13,598 nt of DNA from Byssothecium circinans (Eukaryota > Ascomycota > Dothideomycetes > Pleosporales > Massarinaceae): assembly GCA_010015675.1 (NCBI GenBank), contig ML976994.1:491141-504738 (forward strand), read 5' to 3'. Shown piece after piece: positions 1 through 8,008 of this stretch. The position numbers and the translations under genes are program-made. Numbering within the stretch: the stretch's first letter is position 1; every line of letters begins with the position of its first letter. The notes beneath the pieces were generated by a model, which saw only the letters and a program-made list of their open reading frames with translations, had not been told where the DNA came from and did no database searches.

Positions 1-64
1 TAAGTATTTCCTATACTAGCCTTAAGTATTTCCTATACTAGCCTTAAGTATTTCCTATACTATA
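1..64. repeat. 22-bp tandem repeat, about 2.9 copies
   Basis: The unit TAAGTATTTCCTATACTAGCCT is read at 1-22 and 23-44, and a third partial copy runs from 45 to about 62 before it diverges. The copies are identical where they overlap. The array may continue to the left of the window. It lies in AT-rich, RIP-like sequence, and nothing suggests that it is coding. Confidence 0.9.
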
Positions 65-148
65 GATTAAGATCTATTACCTAATAATCTATAATCTATA
101 ATTTAAAATTAAATAGAAAGCTCTAGAACTAACTAACTAATAATAGCT

Positions 149-179
149 AGTCTAATACTAGCTATATTAGTATTAGGCT
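149..179. repeat. Short imperfect inverted repeat left of the Fot1 relic
   Basis: Arms 149-160 and 168-179 are complementary at 11 of 12 positions around a 7-base loop. The surrounding sequence (65-200) is AT-rich filler with many TAG/CTA triplets and no open frame. In sequence this AT-rich such hairpins can arise by chance, so the function is unknown. Confidence 0.5.
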
Positions 180-200
180 ATAATTAGCCTAAAATAGGTA

Positions 201-256
201 ACGTAATCTACTATCGAACAGCCTAAACTATTAAATAGCCTAAAATTCCTTAGCAA
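201..256. repeat. Left TIR of the Fot1 relic
   Basis: The TIR is complementary to 1996-2051 with a handful of transition mismatches. Inside it a 13-bp motif occurs twice with a 17-bp period (209-221 and 226-238), probably a pair of transposase binding sites. The same layout is found in the TIR of the element at 2109. Confidence 0.9.
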
Positions 257-281
257 CATTAATACTATCTTTAACGCGAAA

Positions 282-1988
282 ATGCCTTAATAATACTACT
301 CTAAATAACTCTAATATAAAGGTAGACTACAGCTTGCCCTTACCGCATACAATAGAGGCTAATTTAAAAGCTATTGAAGCGCTGCTAAGGCCTTTAACGT
401 TAAGTATCGCGTCCTTAGTTAATGCGCTAAAGGAATACCTTTTTAACTAGAAATAGTTTTAAACTATTCAAAACTATCCCTAACTAAATAGGAGACGCTT
501 GTCTAATATATCCTTAACCTTAATTTGCGAGGATTTGCGCCTACGTTAGGCGAAGTGTTAGATATAGCGAATAAACTACTACCTAAGTAGGGCAGTAAGA
601 AAGTAGGCATTAACTAGGTAGTATAGTTTGTAGATTATTTAGAATAGTTATAAATAGTTTAGAACTATTTAAAGGACTATTATAGAGTACTATAAGAAGA
701 TCCTAAAGTAGTTAGCACGTAGTTTAAGCTTATATAGGATAATAAAGCTAAGTACAGCGTACATAATAATAATATATACAAATTTAATAAGACTAGCTTT
801 TAGATAGGTGTTATTAGCGCTATAAAAGTATTTACTAGCTTAGAGAAGCAAGAAAAGCCTACAATAGTTTAGCTAGGTGATAAGGAGTAGGTGACAGATA
901 TCTAGAGTATATATTTAAATAGTACATTTACCCCGCTATTTATTATATACAAAGGACGCGTCTATATCATTTTATAGTATTAGGAAGCTAATATACTACG
1001 TAATTAGAAGCTCTTAGTCTTAGAGAACAGATAGACAACTAATAAGCTTAGTCTTGCATAGTTAAAGCACTTTAACGCGCATATAAAGGGCTAAATAGTA
1101 GGCGTCTATTAGTTGCTAATTTTAGATAGCTACAAAAGCTACCTAAATTAAGATTTTAAGGATTATTATTATAATAATAAGATCTTTACGCTCTATATAC
1201 TACTATACTTGTTATATATCCTCTAGCTACTTAATATAGTGTTATTCTTGCTACTTAAGCGTAAGTACTCTAAGATTGTTTAGAACTTAGCACGCTAACG
1301 TATTTTTTATATTAATAAGGAAGCATTCCTACTAGCTTTTAAAGACGCGTTTTTAAGCGTGTTTATAGTTTAGAACTATTAAAAGGCCTTTAAGGTAATG
1401 GGGCTAGTCCCTCTAAACGTGTAGGTAGTACTTAATTATCTTAATATATATATACGTACCCTACTAGGACCCCTACTACTAGAGACGCTATAGCTATTAA
1501 GGACTCTAAGTAATACACGCGAATTTAGCTTATAGTTAAAGTTTATATGTGATTCTATTACTTAATTACTATAAATAGCGTAGGGTAGGCTTTTATAGCT
1601 TATTAAAGACGCTAAGTTAGTACTATATAGTACTACGCTTATAAAGTCGCATATTTACGAGCTTAAAAAGCAACTTAAGGTAATAACTAAGCGTAAAATA
1701 TATAAGCATAAGTATATTTAGAAGGGTAGTACTATAGAGTATAGTCCTATAGTAGACTAGAATAGTTCTAAACTATTAGGAACTATTTAGAACTATAAAA
1801 AGGTAAGGGTAGAAGGTAAATATAAAGTGCGATAACTAGGTATTCGCTACTACGGCAACTACAGTAAGGCTAGGTATAACGCAAGGATATATTAAGCTAA
1901 TAAAGAGGGTTCTTCTAAGTTAGAGGCTAGTACTTAGTATATATTTTTAGATAGCAATACAGACAATAATAACAATAAAGTTAAGTAA
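282..1988 (+). pseudogene. Fot1/pogo transposase (DDE superfamily endonuclease), RIP-inactivated
   Basis: One frame can be followed from ATG 282 to TAA 1986-1988 (about 568 codons) with no frameshift, but it is broken by dozens of TAA/TAG codons where Trp or Gln codons are expected. Recognisable parts in order are an N-terminal helix-turn-helix region (about residues 25-60), an LILDSYKSYLN segment matching the usual LILDGHGSHL catalytic block (Asp codon 1125-1127, residue 282), an LLNIVLFLLLKRKYS segment matching PLDV..F.PLKR.Y, and a C-terminal zinc knuckle (C-x2-C-x4-H-x4-C) in which every ligand has become Tyr (1851-1892). The first and third catalytic Asp codons read AAT (786-788 and 1233-1235), giving a former DD35D spacing. 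All these changes are RIP-type G-to-A or C-to-T. It is dead as an enzyme. Confidence 0.9.
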
Positions 1989-1995
1989 GTTAGTA

Positions 1996-2051
1996 TTGCT
2001 AAGGAATTTTAGGCTATTCGATAGTTTAGGCTATTCAATAGTAGATTACGT
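1996..2051. repeat. Right TIR of the Fot1 relic
   Basis: This is the reverse complement of 201-256. It starts 8 bp after the transposase stop and ends at the flanking TA. The few mismatches with the left TIR are mostly transitions, consistent with independent RIP of the two ends. Confidence 0.9.
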
Positions 2052-2064
2052 TATATATATTAAA

Positions 2065-2104
2065 TAAGTACCTTACTAACTAGAAATAGTTTAGTAAGTA
2101 CTTA
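2065..2104. repeat. Imperfect inverted repeat in the spacer between two transposons
   Basis: The 53-bp spacer between the Fot1 relic and the next element contains AAGTACCTTACTAA facing TTTAGTAAGTACTT around a short loop, with a one-base gap. It may be a remnant of another insertion or just a chance hairpin. Confidence 0.4.
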
Positions 2105-2108
2105 GGTA

Positions 2109-2161
2109 ACGTAAAGCACCACCGAACCGTCCACACCACCGAACCGCTCAAAAGCTTGGCA
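2109..2161. repeat. Left TIR of the 1,067-bp element
   Basis: The 13-bp motif CACCACCGAACCG occurs twice, at 2117-2129 and 2134-2146, a 17-bp period. The right TIR (3123-3175) has the same arrangement. Paired subterminal repeats like these are typical transposase binding sites. Confidence 0.9.
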
Positions 2162-2426
2162 TTAGAAAATCAAAACAGGATATCTTAATAACAAAGCTAA
2201 ACCTTAACATTTTCTTTTGAAATTTGAAACCTAGATAGATATATATATAATCTAATAGCTACTAAAATTTTATAGCTATAGCTTACGTAATAAAATAGTT
2301 ATTAGTAAAAGAAGAAATCTTAGGTAAAACCTACCTTTACCTATAGATTAATAGCTAAACATTACTAATAGACTATATAACTTTTAGGACATACTTATTA
2401 GTATATTAGTTAGTAGCTATTAAGTT

Positions 2427-2857
2427 ATTATAGCGTGCAGCCTAGATTTAACGCTATTGTAGTAGGTGTAAGGTAGAGGGTAAGAAAAAATAAAAAACCT
2501 TCTAAATAAAGTACTATATATTAGAAACCTATAGTTCCTTCTATAAGAGGAATATAGTATATACTAAATAAAGCTATATAAGCTTAAAGTAAGTAATTAC
2601 CTCTAAAACTAAAGGATCTAGCTTAGGAAGTGTAGGTTTTTAGAAAATTTAGACACTGCCTTATTATAAAGCTTATATAAGCTAATTTCTAGTAGCCAAC
2701 TATTTATATTACTTCTATATATATATATAAAAAATATCTATAGGGTAGAAGTAATAATATCTAGTTAAATAAAAAGTTTTATTATATATTTCTAATTTTA
2801 GGTATCTCTATCCTCTCTACGCTAGTTCTCTAATAGGTCTAGGCTGCACGCTATAAT
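2427..2857. mobile_element. Nested MITE-like element inside the 1,067-bp element
   Basis: A perfect 20-bp inverted repeat, ATTATAGCGTGCAGCCTAGA at 2427-2446 and its complement at 2838-2857, encloses about 390 bp of AT-rich DNA. If the target site is TA, the element proper would be 2431-2853 (423 bp). The interior carries a further hairpin with 11-bp arms (2707-2717 and 2746-2756) and no coding signal. The GC-rich arms stand out from the surrounding AT-rich sequence, so this looks like a separate insertion and not a chance pairing. The family is not recognised. Confidence 0.65.
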
Positions 2858-3122
2858 TTTAGTACTAATAGGTATATTATATATATATAAACTAGCTCTA
2901 AAGTTATTATAATTTATTAAGCTAGTTTATTAGGTGTTGTAGGGTATAAAGCTTAGGCGAGTAACTTTATTCTATACTAATATAGCTTACTAAGAAATTA
3001 GAAATCCTAGAATATCTTTTTATAACCTTTTAGATCTATATTATATATATCTGTATTTAAAATTTCAGCTTAATAGCTCTTACATTTAAATTGTTATTAA
3101 AGGTTGAATATTTGATTTTCCT

Positions 3123-3175
3123 TGCCAAGCTTTTGAGCGGTTCGGTGGTGTGGGCGGTTCGATGGTGCTTTACGT
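3123..3175. repeat. Right TIR of the 1,067-bp element
   Basis: This is the reverse complement of 2109-2161 with two mismatches, both C/T transitions, and is followed by the TA target duplication at 3176-3177. Confidence 0.9.
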
Positions 3176-3583
3176 TACGTATCTTTTCCTAATTAACGGG
3201 ATTAGTAACTTAAGACGCCTAGAAGTGTTAGTTAGACTACGTTAGTAGGCATAGGGGCCCTAGACTTTATATTAATTATTTTTAGTAGGCATCTTCTCTA
3301 ACTTGTGTTAAATACCTAATTTAAGCGTATCTTGTCTATTCACAGAAGTAAATATAGGGTTTACAAATATACCCTTAGATATCTAACGTGAGATTTTAGA
3401 GTTTATAAGCTATTTTAGGAAAGAATGCGAAGGGCTCTATTAATAAACTGTTAGCTGCCTAAACTGTTAACTTATAGAGTACTTTGCTTAACGTGTAGAT
3501 ACCTTAGATTAACTATTACCCTTTACTTATATAGTAGTATATCTATTCAACTCTAAAGCCTACGCACTATAAGATAGTATATT

Positions 3584-4765
3584 ATGGCTAGTTTTAAGCT
3601 ATAAGTAAAGAGATACACTTACAACATTATATTTATAGGGTCTTCGCAACAGCTCTTTTTATTAAGAGATAACTTAGATGATCACGAGTAGATTATGCTA
3701 GAAGTTCTTTCCTTTGTACCCTATAGCGCTCTAAGGAGCTTAAGGTAATAAGCATTTTATATATAGTTACTTAAATAGAATGTAAAACTAGTTAACTATT
3801 TAGTTAGATTCCTTCCTACATACTAACTACTACTAGCCGTATATACCTATCTTATCTACTAATAATGCAATCTAGCTGCTCTCACCTATTCTTTACTATG
3901 AAATAGAGCGTTAGCTATACAACTAGTTAACTTTATATAAAGTATTAGCTTGCTTGCCATAACTTTAGGACGTAAATAAGATGTAAGAGATCTTTTCTAG
4001 ATCTTTAACTACTATCGCGAGCACTGCAGACCTATGCTAAAATACCTTCGCGTTACTATTATGAAAGACTATGGCTCTTTCTAGATAATACTAAAGACTA
4101 TGTCTGTAGCACAGCTAAAACTATCACATCTTATCCTAGAGAATATCGATCTTAATTTCTATAATTATAGGTACATTAACTATTTAATCCTCCGCTATCT
4201 TGTTCTTTAGAGATGTAATTATATAGATTAATTTCTACAAGACCTCTGTACCCTTTACAAAATAAGAGACTTTAACCTTTAACTTAAAGGCCTTGCTATA
4301 TTCTTTCGCGCTAGGAATTAATGCGAACATTTAGTAAAACTTTTATAATACTTTAAGCTTATAAGTCTACACGTTATCCTAAAGACTAGATCTTCGCCTA
4401 ATATTCCTATTAAGCCCCTATTAATACTATGATTTTTTTTCTTTCATAATCTTAAGCTAGATCTAGGCTCTAGCCATGTTTTAGTTAAGTCTAAACTGCC
4501 TAATTATACCTTAGAAGGAAGGCTTCTTTAATGTTACCGTATTAAATAGATAGGGATCTAAGTTAAGCAATACCTAATGTTTCTACAACACTAGGCTAAT
4601 TACTAGTTAGAGAAGCGATTTCTCTAGGTACGCCTTTTAGATTTCTTGTATAGAAAAATACTTATTTCTTAAAGTAGACTAACTCTTTACAGCGATACCT
4701 AGAGCATTTTCCAATGCTACAAACTATACATGTTTGAATGCAAAAGAATTATAACATTACACTAC
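3584..4765 (+). pseudogene. RIP-degraded reading frame, leucine-rich, possibly F-box/LRR-like
   Basis: One frame from an ATG at 3584 stays readable for about 1.2 kb if TAA/TAG codons are taken as former Gln or Trp codons; I saw only two TGA codons. Between the stops the peptides look protein-like, for example NYYREHCRPMLKYLRVTIM and AQLKLSHLILENIDLNFYNY, with regularly spaced Leu/Ile that suggest leucine-rich repeats. The neighbouring frames are less coherent. Start, end and introns are uncertain, and traces may continue to about 4900. The identity is not recognised; a fungal F-box/LRR-type protein is only a guess. RIP acts on duplicated DNA, so a second copy probably existed. Confidence 0.5.
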
Positions 4766-5434
4766 CTAAACTTACTTCTTAATTAAATCCTACTTAGCAT
4801 TTTGCATAAAGGCTTTTAGACTTTATTGCTAAACATAGGATATGCGAAAGCTTTACTATAATTATAGTTTTAATACTACCTCCTAGATTAAGTAGGTTAG
4901 GACTATAGTAGTTTGCGAAGGGTAAATTATCAGACTACTAAGACAAAATAACTAATATTGCAGTAGAAATTTCCCTAAAATGCGAGCATAAGTTACTAAA
5001 TACTAAAGATGTCTATAGCTTTAAGCTTAATCGCGCTATTAGACGGTAGAGTAATATACCGTATAAATATTAATTGCAAAATTTTTTTTATACTTTATAT
5101 TTACCTTGCTAATTTTTCTACACTAGCCATACTCGTCTAGTACGATCAGATGCTAGGTGAGCAATTTCGCTCGTTGGGAAATAGATAAGTAGGGATGATA
5201 ATGCAATCCTATAAGACTTAGAAAATAGAATAGCTATCCTATATATTCTAAGAATTTGTCTTAGGCGCGTGTTTAAGTAGGAGATAAAACTTTACACCTC
5301 CTTAGCTTCTAGCACGAGGGTTATTATTCGCCTTGCTCTTCTTTGTTTAGTATTCTAGGGTAGGCGTGGCTAGCTAGGCTAAGTCTAAAAATAATAAGTT
5401 ACCTTATTTTATAAATAACTATCTTCCTTTAACT
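4766..5434. other. AT-rich RIP-like stretch without a recognisable gene
   Basis: The base composition matches the rest of the left block. All six frames are closed at short intervals and I found no clear inverted or tandem repeat. It may hold further decayed repeat DNA. The similarly featureless stretch 3178-3583 lies just upstream of the decayed frame. Confidence 0.6.
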
Positions 5435-5500
5435 TACAGTGCTAACTAAAATCAGTTTCTAGGTCTTGCACTTTACTTATTCTTACTGCACGGTCCACCC
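5435..5500 (+). repeat. Diverged direct copy of the palindrome's left arm
   Basis: The segment aligns by eye with the outer left arm of the palindrome at 5703-5770. Shared blocks in the same order are TACAGT, AGTTTCTAG, ACTTTA, TTATTCT and CACGG, with substitutions between them. I estimate roughly 60 per cent identity. It implies that the palindrome arm is part of a dispersed repeat family. Confidence 0.5.
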
Positions 5501-5702
5501 AGCATAGCGCTACAGCCCCGTAGTAGCGACTTGTTAGTACACGTGATTTAAGCCTTAGGTAGATATGCTTGGACACGACTAACTAAGCAGTATAGTACGT
5601 TAGCGAAGGAATTAATTACTAGTTTACCCTTGTAATAAGCTAGCATAAACTAACCCTTGCACTATAGTCCGTGCCTTAAGAACACATTGAAGTGCAAAAC
5701 TA

Positions 5703-5919
5703 GTACAGTAGTGACTAGTATTAGTTTCTAGTTCCTATACTTTAGTTATTCTAAGCGCACGGCCGCTTAGAATGGCATATACTAAATAGGTGTTAGCGCT
5801 TTACATGTACCGCCCTTGCAAAGGGCTAAGACTTATTTGGTAAGCACCTTTCTGAGTGGCCGTGCGCTCAGAATAACCGAAGTGCAGGAACCGGAAACCG
5901 ATACCGGTCACCACTGTAC
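5703..5919. repeat. 217-bp palindrome at the RIP boundary
   Basis: The arms pair around an axis at 5811 without indels in the outer parts: GTACAGT at 5703 pairs with ACTGTAC ending 5919, and GTTATTCT at 5745 with AGAATAAC ending 5877. Pairing is strong in the outer 70 bp and weaker towards the centre. The left arm differs from the complement of the right arm by about a dozen transitions in the outer 52 bp, and every one leaves A/T on the left (CCGG to CTAG, TGCA to TATA). It could be a foldback element or a head-to-head duplication. Confidence 0.8.
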
Positions 5920-6133
5920 AGTGCTTAGCGAATGCGGCTTCATCCTTGCGTGCAGCTGCAACACCGTTTCATGCAGACTGCAGGGAGCGCCTAGCGCCCC
6001 ACCTACTACATACAGTAAGGTGTATTTTCCTACAAATAAGAGCTCGTAAGCTTAATAGACAGCTTTAGGACTATGCTTTACATCACAAGGAACACGAAAC
6101 TATAAACAGGAAACCTCATTCCTAGTTATTTAT

Positions 6134-6715
6134 TTAGAGGAACTCAAGCAACAAAATACGACCAGACTGATAACCAATAGCAACTTGCTTGTCTAGGACC
6201 GTAGTTTTACTAGGCCGAAAGTTAACAGGAAGCCAGAGATTGTCCTCTGAATCTACTGTTAGCCAACTGTAGTCCTTTATAAAGATGCGCTGAGGAGAGG
6301 ATGATAAAGGAGTGCCAGGTAGAGGAGATGATAATGGAATAGTGCCTTTGTCTGTTTCGAGACAGGACCCATCCTGTGAGAAAGCAACGAAGTCGACGTA
6401 TCCATAGCCCTCGAGCATGTGCAGTGGCCGCCCTGTGTTTGCATCCCACACCCGCACTGTCTTATCCCACGAAGCCGATGCCAGTCGATCTCCCGCCGGC
6501 GAGAAGGCCACGCTGGTGACTTCCTCCGTATGGCCCTCGAGTGTCTGCAGCAAAGGCCCCCAGTCTTCGTCGAGCCCACATTTCACCTGCACCCACCCTG
6601 GCATTTGTCGAGAAAACTGCTTCCGCACAATGCTTCGCTCTGGTGCAAACACAAGCGCACCGTAGTACACTTGCAACGGTGCCTCTTGGATCCCTGATCC
6701 GCTTGTTTTCGCCAT
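6134..6715 (-). pseudogene. Truncated NACHT-WD40 (NLR) gene: linker, one WD40 repeat and C-terminus
   Basis: The 193-codon frame lacks the whole NACHT ATPase. Residues 8-55 (from [18 protein letters not shown]) are the linker that normally joins NACHT to the WD40 propeller. About residues 56-95 are one full WD40 repeat ([29 protein letters not shown]). Then come a terminal half-repeat and the usual C-terminal tail ending [14 protein letters not shown] (here [16 protein letters not shown]). A normal propeller needs about seven repeats. The linker is a close paralogue of the one at 13390-13598 on the plus strand. Homology runs a few codons upstream of the nominal ATG, then meets an in-frame TGA near 6737, so the 5' part is lost. 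A short stand-alone protein cannot be excluded, but a fragment is far more likely. Confidence 0.85.
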
Positions 6716-6966
6716 TTGCAGAAGTAAAAATCAGTCAGTGGGTCACTGTTCACACACTGCAAAAGACTAGAAAATGTGCAAAGGTTGGTTATTGGCAGAC
6801 CTGATGCAACAACGCTATGGCAGTCCTGCGCACTCTCAATTGGTTATGTCAGCCAGATTCTGCACGGACCACATCAACCTCTGACGTGCCTCAGAATCAC
6901 TCTCGTCCGCGTAAACGGGATATTGCCACTGTACGAAAGCCCAACTAACTGCGTGTAGCACAACTT

Positions 6967-7950
6967 ATGATTATGGCACCCAATCTCACCGCATCACAGC
7001 ACGACCTCATCCGCGATATGATTCTCGATGGAACGCTTACGGCGGCTGAAATGGCCACAGTGACTGGTTGCAGCAAGCGTTCCGTTAAAGCGATACGATC
7101 CAATCTTCGCCACTTCGACACCACCAAGGCTCCTGCGAATGGTGGTGGGAGGCGCCCTTCGATCACGCCGCCTATGTTGGACGCGCTGCGCGAACATCTG
7201 CTTGAGAAGCCAGGGTTATACCAGGAGGAGATGGCCGTGTTCTTGTGGGATGAGTTTGACGTTCTCGTTTCCACATTCAGCATTAGTAGAGCGTTACGAT
7301 CAATCGGGTGGTCAAAGAAGGCAGCCCGGCAGATTGCGAGGGAGCAGAACGCGGATCTGAGGGACTTTTATCTTCACAACCTGACGCAGTTCCACTCCTA
7401 TCATCTTGTCTTCATCGACGAGTCTGGGTGTGATAAGCGCATTGGGTTCAGACGAACGGGCTGGTCCCCTCATGGTGTAGCACCGGTGCAAGTTGCTCGC
7501 TTTCACCGTGACCAGAGACATCAGATTCTGCCAGCATATACCCAGGATGGCATTCTGTTCTCACGCATATTTCAAGGCTCGACGGACAGCGAGGTCTTCG
7601 AGGACTACGTAGAACAGCTGCTTCCCTATTGCGGTAGGTGGCCTGAGCCAAAGTCCGTGCTTGTGATGGACAACGCGTCCTTCCATCGCACAGGCCGGCT
7701 TGAGCAAATGTGTTTCGAAGCCGGCGTGAAGCTTATGTACCTACCTCCTTACTCGCCAGACCTGAATCCGATCGAAGAGTTTTTCGCCGAGTTAAAAGCG
7801 TTTATTAAGAAGAACTGGCATGCATTTGAAGACGCACCGGAGCAAGGCTTTGACGCCTATCTAGAGTGGTGTGTTGATATTGTTGGTGGGAAACAGAGCA
7901 GTGCGAGAGGCCATTTCAGACATGCAGGCATCACAGTAGAGAAACCTTAA
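6967..7950 (+). CDS. Tc1/mariner (IS630-type) transposase, DD34E, intact frame
   Basis: The 327-residue protein has an N-terminal helix-turn-helix region (about residues 8-50), a glycine/arginine-rich linker (GGGRRPS), a second helical DNA-binding region, and a DDE catalytic domain. The catalytic Asp residues are in VFIDESG and VLVMDNASFH and the Glu is in SPDLNPIEEFF; 34 residues separate the last two. The frame is uninterrupted and uses unbiased codons, unlike the RIP-degraded Fot1 copy to the left, so this insertion is young or has escaped RIP. The start at 6967 gives MIMAPN, and a second ATG two codons in is as likely. No introns are needed. I could not find convincing TIRs in the flanks (6716-6966 and 7951-8008). 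Confidence 0.9.
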   Translation: MIMAPNLTASQHDLIRDMILDGTLTAAEMATVTGCSKRSVKAIRSNLRHFDTTKAPANGGGRRPSITPPMLDALREHLLEKPGLYQEEMAVFLWDEFDVLVSTFSISRALRSIGWSKKAARQIAREQNADLRDFYLHNLTQFHSYHLVFIDESGCDKRIGFRRTGWSPHGVAPVQVARFHRDQRHQILPAYTQDGILFSRIFQGSTDSEVFEDYVEQLLPYCGRWPEPKSVLVMDNASFHRTGRLEQMCFEAGVKLMYLPPYSPDLNPIEEFFAELKAFIKKNWHAFEDAPEQGFDAYLEWCVDIVGGKQSSARGHFRHAGITVEKP

Positions 7951-8008
7951 GGAATCTTTTACCTAGATGGGAACAAATAGGTAGTATTGAAATACCAAGG
8001 GAACCAGT

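Larger units (their letters stand above)
201..2051 (+). mobile_element. RIP-degraded Fot1/pogo-type DNA transposon, complete from TIR to TIR
   Basis: The element is bounded by 56-bp TIRs (201-256 and 1996-2051) that begin ACGTAATCTACTAT and differ at only a few positions. It is flanked on both sides by the dinucleotide TA (199-200 and 2052-2053), the target-site duplication expected for pogo/Fot1 elements. Its length, 1,851 bp, is typical for Fot1 relatives. The interior is one degraded transposase frame on the plus strand. C-to-T and G-to-A changes at CA/TG sites dominate, the hallmark of RIP. The element cannot make a working transposase, although its ends may still be recognisable to a related enzyme supplied in trans. 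Confidence 0.9.
2109..3175. mobile_element. Non-autonomous TIR element (1,067 bp) with GC-rich ends and AT-rich interior
   Basis: The ends are 53-bp TIRs (2109-2161 and 3123-3175) with only two mismatches, beginning ACGTAAAGCACCACCGAACC and flanked by TA (2107-2108 and 3176-3177). The TIRs keep many CA/TG dinucleotides, yet the roughly 960 bp between them are very AT-rich and contain no open frame. Inward of the TIRs the two sides remain loosely similar in inverted orientation for about 50-100 bp. The TA target and the ACGTA terminus suggest pogo/Fot1-type mobilisation. The interior is either a RIP-destroyed transposase or non-coding MITE filler; I cannot align it to a transposase. Confidence 0.85.

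Noticed and set aside
5640..5700. Extension of the palindrome further outward, pairing with 5922-5980
   Set aside because: Only scattered short matches that need several gaps; not better than chance.
1..5800. AT-rich block as mitochondrial, centromeric or replication-origin DNA
   Set aside because: Recognisable nuclear transposons with RIP-type mutations explain the composition; no mitochondrial gene or tRNA was seen.
5816..6049. 77-residue open frame on the plus strand
   Set aside because: It starts at a non-ATG codon inside the palindrome, has no recognisable domain and no splice support.
6728..6770. CAGTGGGTCACTGTTCACAC as the left TIR of the mariner-type element
   Set aside because: It looks like a TIR start, but no complementary sequence was found to the right of the transposase.
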